Positions 23,064 to 30,497 of a DNA stretch of 64,000 nucleotides are shown here, in pieces (position 1 is the first letter of the stretch; the number at the start of each line of letters is the position of its first letter). Source of the stretch: Roseomonas mucosa ATCC BAA-692 (GTDB lineage Bacteria > Pseudomonadota > Alphaproteobacteria > Acetobacterales > Acetobacteraceae); NCBI RefSeq assembly GCF_000622225.1, contig NZ_JHWD01000003.1, positions 62,001-126,000 on the forward strand. The letters run 5' to 3'. The notes below the pieces were generated by a model, which saw only the letters and a program-made list of their open reading frames with translations, searched no databases and had not been told where the DNA came from. A program made the position numbers and the translations under genes.

Positions 23064-25802
23064 TCAGGCCTTGGCGGTCTTGCGCGCCGCCGGCTTGGCC
23101 GTGGGCTTGCCGGCGGCGGCCTTGGCCACCGTCTTGCCGGCCGCCTTGCGCGGCGCGGCCTTCTTCGTGGCGGGGGCCTTGGCGGCGGGCTTCGCCTCCC
23201 CGTCGCCGGCGGCGGGTTTCGCGGCCGCCTTCTTCGCTCCGGCCTTGGCCTTGCCTTTGGCTCCGCCCTTGCCTCCCTTGGCGGGAAGCGGCTTGCCCTT
23301 CTCGGCCAGCAGCGCCACCGCCTGTTCCAGGGTGAAATCCTCCGCCTGGACGTTGCGGGGCAGGCTGGCCACGATCTGGCCATGCTGGGCATAGGGGCCG
23401 AAGCGGCCGCGGCGGATCTCGACCGGCACGCCATCCTTCGGGTGCTCGCCCAGCACCACGGAACGTGGCTTGGCGTCGGCCAGCAGCGCCACGGCCCGGT
23501 TCAGGCCGATGGTCAGCACGTCATCGTCCTTGTCGAGCGACTTGGACAGCGTGCCCATGGTCAGATACGGGCCGAAACGCCCGAGATGGGCGGTGATCTC
23601 CTCGCCCGTCTCGGGATGCACCCCGACGATGCGCGGCATGGACAGCAGGGCGAGGGCGCGTTCCAGCGTCACCCCTTCCGGCTCCATGCCCCGGGTCAGG
23701 CTGGCGCGGCGCGGCTTGGTCGGCTTGCCCTTCTCGTCCACCCCCGGTTCGCCGAGCTGGACATAGATGCCATAGGGTCCGCGCCGCATGGTAACCGGCA
23801 GCCCGTCCGGGCTCGTGCCCAGCTCACGCACGCCGTCGGCGAAGCCCGCCGCCTCGTCACCCTCGGCGCCGGGGGCGATCAGCGGGCGGGTGTAGCGACA
23901 TTCCGGGTAGTTGGAGCAGCCGATGAAGGCGCCCGTCTTGCCCAGCCGCAGCCCGAGCCGCCCGGTATGGCAGTTCGGGCATTCGCGCGGGTCCTTGCCG
24001 TCGTCGGCCGGCGGGAAGAAGTGCGGCCCCAGATCCTCGTCCAGCGCGTCGATCACGTCGCTGATCTTGAGGTCCTTGGTCGCGGCCACGGCCTTGGAGA
24101 AGGCGTCCCAGAACTCGGCCATGACCTCCCGCCAGTCGGCGCGGCCGCCGCTGATGTCGTCGAGCTTCTCCTCCAGCGCGGCGGTGAAGTTGGTGTCCAC
24201 GTAGCGCTCGAAGAAGGCCACCAGGAAGGCGGTGACGAGGCGGCCGCGATCCTCCGGCTGGAAGCGGCGCTTCTCCAGCTTCACATAGCTGCGGTCCTGC
24301 AGCGTCTGCAGGATGGAGGCATAGGTGGAGGGGCGGCCGATGCCGAGCTCCTCCATCTTCTTCACCAGGGAAGCCTCGGAATAGCGCGGCGGCGGCTGGG
24401 TGAAATGCTGCTCAGGCGTGACCTCACCGCGCTTCAGCGCGTCCCGCTCCGCCATCGGCGGCAGCACGCGGCCATCCTCATCGCCGAGGGCGGCGGCGGG
24501 GGCGTCGTCCACATCCTCGCGGTACAGCTTCAGGAAGCCGTCGAAGGCGATCACCGAGCCGGTGGCGCGCAGCTTCGTCCGGCCCGTGCCCTCGGCGATC
24601 TCCACCGTGGTCTGGTCCAGCTCCGCCGAGGCCATCTGGCTGGCCACGGCGCGCTTCCAGACCAGGTCGTAGAGGCGACGCTGGTCCGGGTTCAGGTAGC
24701 GTGCCACCTGCATCGGGGTGCGCTGCACGTCGGTCGGGCGGATCGCCTCGTGCGCCTCCTGGGCGTTCTTGGCGCGGGAGGAATATTCGCGGGCCTGCGG
24801 CGGCAGGTAGTTCTGGCCGAATTCCTCGCCGACATGGCCGCGGATGGCCTGGATCGCCTCGGCCGACATCTGCACGCCGTCGGTCCGCATATAGGTGATC
24901 AGGCCGACCGTCTCGCCGCCGATCTCCACGCCCTCGTAGAGCTGCTGCGCCAGGCGCATCGTCGCCTGGGCACCGAAGCCCAGCTTGCGCGAGGCCTCCT
25001 GCTGCAGGGTCGAGGTGGTGAAGGGCGCCTGCGGATTGCGGCGGACCCGCTTCTTCTCGACCGAGGCGACGCTGAACTCGCCCGCCTCGATGGCGGCGAC
25101 GGCGCGCTTCGCGGCGGCCTCGTCCGGCAGGTCGAACTGCTCCAGCCGCCTGCCGTCCAGATGCGTCAGCCGCGCGGTGAAATGCGCCTCGATCGGCGTG
25201 GCGAAGCGCGTCTCCACCGTCCAGTACTCGCGTGGCCTGAAGACCTCGATCTCCGCCTCGCGCTCGCAGATCAGGCGCAGCGCGACCGACTGCACCCGCC
25301 CGGCCGAGCGGCTGCCCGGCAGCTTGCGCCAGAGCACGGGGGACAGCGTGAAGCCCACGAGGTAGTCGAGCGCGCGCCGGGCCAGATAGGCCTCGATCAG
25401 CGGCGTATCAAGGTCGCGCGGATGGTCGATGGCGTACTGGACGGCGCGCTTGGTAATCTCGTTGAAGGTGATGCGGTGGACCTCGAGGCCCTTCAGCAGC
25501 CGCTTCTTCTCCAGCATCTCCCGCACATGCCAGGAGATGGCCTCGCCCTCGCGGTCCGGGTCGGTGGCGAGGAAGAGCCGCTTGGCCCCCTTCAGCGCCG
25601 AGGCGATCTCGCGCAGCTGCCGCTCCCCGCGCTCCTCGGACTCCCAGTCCATGGCGAAGCCTTCCTCGGGCCGCACGGAACCGTCCTTGGCGGGCAGGTC
25701 GCGCACATGGCCGAAGGAGGCGATGACCTTGTAGCCGCCACCCAGGTACTTGTTGATGGTCTTGGCCTTGGCGGGGGATTCTACGACGACGACGTCGGTC
25801 AT
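23064..25802 (-). CDS. topA: DNA topoisomerase I
   Basis: 912-residue type IA topoisomerase that relaxes negative supercoils. The Toprim domain opens with VVVVESPAKAKTINKYLGG. The active-site Tyr304 lies in LITYMRTDGV. One tetracysteine zinc ribbon (CPNCHTG ... CSNYPEC) follows the core, then several cysteine-free ribbon repeats (GRFGPYLTMG, RGRFGPYAQHG). The last 75 residues are Lys/Ala/Pro-rich and disordered, resembling histone-like tails seen in other alphaproteobacteria, and probably add non-specific DNA affinity. Its start overlaps the dprA stop (ATGA). Confidence 0.97.
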   Translation of the reverse strand: MTDVVVVESPAKAKTINKYLGGGYKVIASFGHVRDLPAKDGSVRPEEGFAMDWESEERGERQLREIASALKGAKRLFLATDPDREGEAISWHVREMLEKKRLLKGLEVHRITFNEITKRAVQYAIDHPRDLDTPLIEAYLARRALDYLVGFTLSPVLWRKLPGSRSAGRVQSVALRLICEREAEIEVFRPREYWTVETRFATPIEAHFTARLTHLDGRRLEQFDLPDEAAAKRAVAAIEAGEFSVASVEKKRVRRNPQAPFTTSTLQQEASRKLGFGAQATMRLAQQLYEGVEIGGETVGLITYMRTDGVQMSAEAIQAIRGHVGEEFGQNYLPPQAREYSSRAKNAQEAHEAIRPTDVQRTPMQVARYLNPDQRRLYDLVWKRAVASQMASAELDQTTVEIAEGTGRTKLRATGSVIAFDGFLKLYREDVDDAPAAALGDEDGRVLPPMAERDALKRGEVTPEQHFTQPPPRYSEASLVKKMEELGIGRPSTYASILQTLQDRSYVKLEKRRFQPEDRGRLVTAFLVAFFERYVDTNFTAALEEKLDDISGGRADWREVMAEFWDAFSKAVAATKDLKISDVIDALDEDLGPHFFPPADDGKDPRECPNCHTGRLGLRLGKTGAFIGCSNYPECRYTRPLIAPGAEGDEAAGFADGVRELGTSPDGLPVTMRRGPYGIYVQLGEPGVDEKGKPTKPRRASLTRGMEPEGVTLERALALLSMPRIVGVHPETGEEITAHLGRFGPYLTMGTLSKSLDKDDDVLTIGLNRAVALLADAKPRSVVLGEHPKDGVPVEIRRGRFGPYAQHGQIVASLPRNVQAEDFTLEQAVALLAEKGKPLPAKGGKGGAKGKAKAGAKKAAAKPAAGDGEAKPAAKAPATKKAAPRKAAGKTVAKAAAGKPTAKPAARKTAKA

Positions 25803-26959
25803 TTTTGCTCTGAGGTGTCCTCCCGACCCGCAACGGCGGATCGGACAATGCGGTTTCCTGGCAGCACCTCGATCCGTCCTGACATCTCAAGATCGGCGAT
25901 CAGGCCCTGAAGATCGGAATGCGAGAGGTGGCAGCGGCGCAGGATTTCGTCAACCGCCACGGGAGAATAGCCAATCAGGTCAAGCAGATAGCCAGTCTCC
26001 GAACCCTCCGGCATTGGTTCTGGCGGCGAATCCATCGCGCCGGGGCGCGGCCCGGCGCCTGCCGTCCGGCCCGTTTCGGGCAGGCGCAGCGAGACCGGCC
26101 GGGGTGCTTCCGGCAGGTGCGCCAGCACGTCCCCGGCATGTTCGCAGAGGGTCGCGCCCTGCCGCAGCAGGTCGTTGGAGCCCCGGCAGCGTGGGTCGAG
26201 CGGGCTGCCCGGCACGGCGAAGACCTCGCGCCCGGCCTCGATGGCATGCTGGACGGTGAGCAGCGTGCCGGACCCCATCGCGGCCTCCACCACGACCACC
26301 CCCAGGCTCAGCCCGGCGACGATCCGGTTGCGGCGCGGGAAATGGCGATGGGAGGGCTGCGTCCCCAGCGGATACTCGGCCACCAGCGCCCCGCCCTCCG
26401 CCGCGATCCGCTCCTGTAGCCGGGCATTCTCGGGCGGGTAGGCGACATCCAGCCCGCCGGGCAGGACCGCCACGGTGCGCCCCTTCCGCAGCGCGCCCTC
26501 ATGCGCCGCCGTGTCCACCCCGCGCGCCAGGCCGGAGGTAACGGCGATTCCGCCCCCGGCCAGCGCCGCCGCGATCTCCTCGGCGATGCGGCGCCCAGGG
26601 GCCGAGGCGTTCCGCGCGCCGACGATGGCGACGTGCCGCAGCGCCAGGATGGACGGGTCGCCCAGCACCGCCAGCACCGCCGGGGGATCGCCGATCAGGG
26701 ACAGGATCTCGGGATAGCCGTCTTCCTGCCAGTGCAGGAAACGGCCACCCGCTTCCCGCACCGCGTCGTATTCCCGCCGGACCATGTCGGGGGGCGGCGG
26801 CGCGAAGCGCCCGCCATCCCGCCGCGCCGGCCAGCGGGGCAGGGCCTCCAGCGCGGCGAGGCCGCTGCCGAAGCGTTCCAGCAGGGCGCGGAAGCGCACC
26901 GTGCCGATGCCGTCGGTGCGGGCCAGCCGCAGACGGGCCAGGGCCTCCGCCTCGTTCAA
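25799..26959 (-). CDS. dprA: DNA-processing protein DprA
   Basis: 386-residue protein that binds incoming single-stranded DNA and loads RecA during transformation. The Rossmann core carries VGARNASAPGRRIAE, SGLARGVDTAAHEGAL, the VLPGGLDVAYPPEN segment, PRRNRIVAGLS and EVFAVPGSPLDPRCRGSNDLL. N-terminal helices (LARTDGIGTVRFRALLERFG) form the SAM-like part, and a C-terminal winged helix (SPVAVDEILRRCHLSHSDLQ) is the DML1-like domain. It overlaps plsY and topA by four bases each. A partial comM, another competence-related gene, lies at the right edge of the window. Confidence 0.95.
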   Translation of the reverse strand: MNEAEALARLRLARTDGIGTVRFRALLERFGSGLAALEALPRWPARRDGGRFAPPPPDMVRREYDAVREAGGRFLHWQEDGYPEILSLIGDPPAVLAVLGDPSILALRHVAIVGARNASAPGRRIAEEIAAALAGGGIAVTSGLARGVDTAAHEGALRKGRTVAVLPGGLDVAYPPENARLQERIAAEGGALVAEYPLGTQPSHRHFPRRNRIVAGLSLGVVVVEAAMGSGTLLTVQHAIEAGREVFAVPGSPLDPRCRGSNDLLRQGATLCEHAGDVLAHLPEAPRPVSLRLPETGRTAGAGPRPGAMDSPPEPMPEGSETGYLLDLIGYSPVAVDEILRRCHLSHSDLQGLIADLEMSGRIEVLPGNRIVRSAVAGREDTSEQK

Positions 26960-27567
26960 GCGCCCGGCTTCTCCTTGCCCTGCCCGATCCGGGGCTCCGT
27001 GCCGGCCAGCAGCCGGCGGATGTTCTCATGGTGCCGGACATAGACGTAGAGCACGATCAGCGTCACCGCGATGGCGACGGCCGGCACCTCCAGCGCCCAG
27101 GCGGCCAGCAGCGCGATGGCCAGGCCGCCCAGGGCCCCGGCGGAGGAGATCCGCGTGACCTTCGCCACCGCCAGCCAGCCCAGCGCCGCCGCCAGGAAGA
27201 CCCAGATGGACAGCGCCAGGAAGACGCCGAGCGAGGTCGCCACGCCCTTGCCGCCCCGGAAGCCGAGCCAGGGCGGATGGCAGTGCCCCAGCACAGCGCC
27301 CACCGCCGCGGCCGGTGCCGCGCCGGGGCCGAGCAGGGCCGCGGCCAGCAGCACCGCCGCCGTGCCCTTCAGTGCGTCGAGCAGCAGGGTGGCGGCGGCC
27401 AGCTTTCTGTTGCCGGTGCGCAGCACGTTGGTGGCGCCGATATTGCCGGAGCCGATGCTGCGGATATCCCCCAGCCCGGCGGCCCGGGTCAGGATCAGCC
27501 CGAAGGGAATGGAGCCCAGCAGCAGCCCGATCAGCAGGCCCAGCAGATGGAGTGTCCAGGGGCTCAT
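26956..27567 (-). CDS. plsY: Acyl-phosphate:glycerol-3-phosphate acyltransferase
   Basis: 203-residue inner-membrane enzyme starting phospholipid synthesis by acylating glycerol-3-phosphate with acyl-phosphate. Five or so hydrophobic helices are visible. The three conserved cytoplasmic loops are present: GSIPFGLILTR, SGNIGATNVLRTGNRKLAA with DALKGT, and GHCHPPWLGFRGGKGVATSLG. A charged tail ends the protein. Four-base overlaps with both pyrC and dprA place it firmly in the operon. Confidence 0.96.
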   Translation of the reverse strand: MSPWTLHLLGLLIGLLLGSIPFGLILTRAAGLGDIRSIGSGNIGATNVLRTGNRKLAAATLLLDALKGTAAVLLAAALLGPGAAPAAAVGAVLGHCHPPWLGFRGGKGVATSLGVFLALSIWVFLAAALGWLAVAKVTRISSAGALGGLAIALLAAWALEVPAVAIAVTLIVLYVYVRHHENIRRLLAGTEPRIGQGKEKPGA

Positions 27568-28847
27568 CCGCCGAAGACCCGCCGCCCGGCCTTCCAGGTC
27601 CCGATGACCCGGCCTTCCAGCGCCCGCCCGTCGAAGGGCGAGTTCTGCGCCTTGCCGGGCAGCCTGCCGGCCTCGACCTTCCAGGCGCGCTCCAGGTCGA
27701 AGAGCACGAGGTCCGCCGGGGCGCCGGCGGCCAGGCGCCCGGACTCCAGCCCCAGCAGCTTCGCCGGACCGGCGGTCAGCAGCGCCATGGCCCGCAGCAA
27801 CGGCAGGTCCCCGGCATGGACGCGGGCCAGGGTGACGGAGAGCAGCGTCGCCAGCCCGGCGCCGCCGGCCTCGGCCTGGGCAAAGGGCAGGCGCTTGTCG
27901 TCGGCGTCGCGCGGCTGGTGGTCGGAGGCGATGGCATCGACCGTGCCATCCGCCAGGGCCGCCACCACCGCCTCGCGGTCGCTCTCGGGGCGCAGCGGCG
28001 GCTCCAGCTTGGCATAGGTGCGGTAGTCGCCGATCGCCGTCTCGTTCAGGTCGAAATAGGGCGGCGCCGTGTCGCAGGTGACGCGCAGCCCCTCGGCCTT
28101 GGCCTCGCGCACCAGTTCCAGCGCCGCCGCCGTCGAGAGATGGGCGAAGTGGACATGGCCGCCGGTCAGCCGCGCCAGGGCGATGTCGCGGGCGACCTGC
28201 ATCGCCTCGGCCGCCGCCGGCACGCTGGGCAGGCCGAGCCGCGTCGCCAGCTCGCCCTCGGTCGCCGCCGCGCCGCGCGACAGGCTGGGCACGGCCGGGT
28301 GCTGCACGATGAAGCTGCCGAAGGCCCGGGCATAGGAGAGGGCGATCCGCATGGTCCTGGCATCGCCGATGGCATGGTTGCCGTCGGTGAAGGCCACCGC
28401 CCCGGCCTCCCGCAACAGGCCGAACTCGGTCATTTCCTTGCCGGCACAGCCGCGCGTGGCGGCGCCATAGGGCAGGATCGAGAGGCTGCCCGTAGCCTCG
28501 CCGCGCCGGAGCACGAATTGCAGCAGCGCCGGATCGTCCAGCGCCGGCTCGCTGTCCGGCAGGGCGCAGAGCGTGGTGATGCCGCCCGCCGCCGCGGCCA
28601 GGGCGGCGGAGGCGATGGTCTCCCGGTGCTCGGCACCCGGCTCGCCCACGGCGGCGCGCAGGTCGATCAGCCCGGGGGCGAGGCAGGCGCCGCCGCCATC
28701 CACCACCGTGGCACCCTCGGGAATGCCTGCCGGGCCGCCCTGCAGCACCTCAGCGATCGTGCCGTCGCGCACCAGCAGGCCGCCGGCGGCGTCGAGGCCG
28801 CCAGCCGGGTCGAGCAGCCGGACGTTGGTGAAGATCGTGTCGGTCAT
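27564..28847 (-). CDS. pyrC: Dihydroorotase-like protein lacking the HxH metal site (probable pseudo-dihydroorotase)
   Basis: 427-residue amidohydrolase-fold protein. Where catalytic dihydroorotases read D-x-H-x-H, this one reads Asp62-Leu-Arg64-Ala-Ala66, so both zinc histidines are lost. The downstream segments keep FAHLSTAAA and SDHQP (Asp309, His310) but lack a second His in the DHxPH box. In Pseudomonas, PyrC-prime homologs of this kind are non-catalytic partners that stabilise aspartate transcarbamoylase, and similar genes follow pyrB in many alphaproteobacteria. The gene shares one base with pyrB (TGATG) and four with plsY. A second, active pyrC should exist elsewhere in the genome. 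Confidence 0.9.
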   Translation of the reverse strand: MTDTIFTNVRLLDPAGGLDAAGGLLVRDGTIAEVLQGGPAGIPEGATVVDGGGACLAPGLIDLRAAVGEPGAEHRETIASAALAAAAGGITTLCALPDSEPALDDPALLQFVLRRGEATGSLSILPYGAATRGCAGKEMTEFGLLREAGAVAFTDGNHAIGDARTMRIALSYARAFGSFIVQHPAVPSLSRGAAATEGELATRLGLPSVPAAAEAMQVARDIALARLTGGHVHFAHLSTAAALELVREAKAEGLRVTCDTAPPYFDLNETAIGDYRTYAKLEPPLRPESDREAVVAALADGTVDAIASDHQPRDADDKRLPFAQAEAGGAGLATLLSVTLARVHAGDLPLLRAMALLTAGPAKLLGLESGRLAAGAPADLVLFDLERAWKVEAGRLPGKAQNSPFDGRALEGRVIGTWKAGRRVFGG

Positions 28848-29821
28848 CAGCGGTCGTTCCGGCCCGGGCCACGCGAAAGGATGTCAAGCACGGCCATGCG
28901 GACGGCCACGCCCATCTCCACCTGCTCGCCGATCACGCTGCGGCCGGGGTCGTCGGCCACGGCGCTGTCGATCTCCACGCCCCGGTTCATCGGGCCGGGA
29001 TGCATGACGATGGCGTCGGGCTTCGCGACGCGCAGCTTCTCCGCATCCAGCCCGTAGAAGCGGAAGAACTCGCGGGCGGAGGGAACGAGGCCGCCGGCCA
29101 TGCGCTCCTTCTGCAGGCGCAGCATCATGACCACGTCGGCGTCCTTCAGTCCGGAGCGCATCTCGTGGTGGATCTCCACCCCCAGCCGGCCGGCGGCGGC
29201 GGGGATCAGGGTCGGCGGGCCGACGATACGCACCCGGCAGTTCATGGCGCTCAGCAGGTGGATGTTGGAGCGCGCCACCCGGGAATGCAGCACGTCGCCG
29301 CAGATGGCGACGGTCAGGTTCTCCAGGCGCCCCTTATGGCGGCGGATGGTCAGCGCATCCAGCAGGGCCTGGGTCGGGTGCTCGTGCGTGCCGTCGCCCG
29401 CGTTGATCACCGCCGCGTCCACCTTCTGGCTCAGCAGGGCCGGGGCGCCGGACTGGGCGTGGCGGACCACCAGCAGGTCCGTCTTCATGGCATTCAGCGT
29501 GGAGGCGGTGTCGAGCAGCGTCTCGCCCTTGTTCACGCTGCTGTTGGAGACGGACATGTTGATCACGTCCGCGCCCAGCCGCTTGCCCGCCAGCTCGAAG
29601 GAGGTGCGGGTGCGGGTCGAGTCCTCGAAGAAGAGGTTGATCAGCGTCCGGCCCTTGAGCACGTCGCGCCGGGTCTGCCCGGAGCGGTTGAGCAGCGCGT
29701 AGCTCTCGGCGAGGTCCAGCAGCTCCCCGATATAGAGGGGGTGCAGGCCCTCGATGGCCAGGAGGTGTCGGGAGGGAAAGGCAACCATTCCGGGCAGGCG
29801 TCCAATGTCGCGGCGGACCAT
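28847..29821 (-). CDS. pyrB: Aspartate carbamoyltransferase catalytic subunit
   Basis: 324-residue enzyme joining carbamoyl phosphate and aspartate in pyrimidine synthesis. The carbamoyl-phosphate loop [13 protein letters not shown], the second-phosphate-site region SVNKGET, the active-site segment [14 protein letters not shown], and the aspartate-side segment [12 protein letters not shown] are intact. An in-frame ATG at 29788 ([10 protein letters not shown]) matches the usual N-terminus better than the ATG at 29821, and neither has a strong ribosome binding site. Overlap with pyrC by one base fits the PyrB-PyrC complex. No pyrI regulatory subunit is present. Confidence 0.95.
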   Translation of the reverse strand: MVRRDIGRLPGMVAFPSRHLLAIEGLHPLYIGELLDLAESYALLNRSGQTRRDVLKGRTLINLFFEDSTRTRTSFELAGKRLGADVINMSVSNSSVNKGETLLDTASTLNAMKTDLLVVRHAQSGAPALLSQKVDAAVINAGDGTHEHPTQALLDALTIRRHKGRLENLTVAICGDVLHSRVARSNIHLLSAMNCRVRIVGPPTLIPAAAGRLGVEIHHEMRSGLKDADVVMMLRLQKERMAGGLVPSAREFFRFYGLDAEKLRVAKPDAIVMHPGPMNRGVEIDSAVADDPGRSVIGEQVEMGVAVRMAVLDILSRGPGRNDR

Positions 29822-29875
29822 AGGCGCGGCGTGGATTCGGCGGAAGCCCGCTGCGTTCCGGTCCGTCCGGGGGGG

Positions 29876-30352
29876 TTACGGGGCGGGCGGCGGGCGGGTG
29901 GCGTCCAGCGCCGATTGCAGCGTGTAGGCGGCGGCGGCGGCATCCACCGCCTTCGCCCGCTTGGCGCGGGACAGGTCGGCCTCGCCGATCAGCATCCGGT
30001 TCACGGCGGAGGAGGAGAGGCGCTCGTCCCAGAGGGCGGCGGGCAGGCCGGTCGCCTCGGACACTGCCATGGCCCAGTCCTTGGCGGCCTGGGCGGCGGG
30101 GCCGAAGGAGCCGTCCAGCCCCAGCGGCAGCCCCACCACCAGCCCCCCCGCACCCTCGCGTGCGGCGATGGCGCGGATCTCGGCGGCATTGGCGGCAAGC
30201 TTGCCCCGGGGGATCGCGCGATAGGGGGTGGCCAGCATCAGCAGCACGTCCGACAGGGCGAGGCCGATGGTCCGGCGCCCGGGATCGATCCCGATCAGCC
30301 GGGCATCCCGGGGAAGGGCGGCCCGCAACTCGGGCAAGGGCAAAAGGGGCAT
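29876..30352 (-). CDS. ruvX: Holliday-junction resolvase-like / pre-16S rRNA nuclease YqgF
   Basis: 158-residue RNase H-fold nuclease implicated in 16S rRNA 5' maturation. The first catalytic motif IGIDPGRRTIGLALSD, the central GGLVVGLPLGLDGS, the WDERLSSSAV segment and the C-terminal VDAAAAAYTLQ with its Asp are all present. It is the first gene of the minus-strand block and lies 54 bp ahead of pyrB. The pairing ruvX-pyrB is common in this group. Confidence 0.95.
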   Translation of the reverse strand: MPLLPLPELRAALPRDARLIGIDPGRRTIGLALSDVLLMLATPYRAIPRGKLAANAAEIRAIAAREGAGGLVVGLPLGLDGSFGPAAQAAKDWAMAVSEATGLPAALWDERLSSSAVNRMLIGEADLSRAKRAKAVDAAAAAYTLQSALDATRPPPAP

Positions 30353-30497
30353 GAGCCCGGGCTTTCGCCGGGGTGGCCCGCCCCGTCAAGCACGCGCCAC
30401 GCCACCCAGCCTTGTCGGAACCGGGGCGCGCCCCATGATGGCCGCAAGTTCAGTATCATGGGACACGACGTTCTCACGCGATGCGAGCCGGGTGCCG

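Noticed and set aside
23064-23290. Lys/Ala-rich repeats at the topA 3' end as a mobile or satellite repeat
   Set aside because: They are in-frame, imperfect and encode the usual disordered tail of alphaproteobacterial TopA.
20733-25910. Very long open frame on the plus strand opposite rnr, topA and dprA
   Set aside because: Stop-free antisense frames are expected in about 70 percent GC DNA. The translation is rich in Gln, His, Gly and Arg with no domain, while the opposite strand holds intact known genes.
30384-30389. TTGACG 32 bp ahead of ruvX as the operon promoter
   Set aside because: No acceptable -10 box at 16-18 bp, and the transcript would start almost at the start codon.
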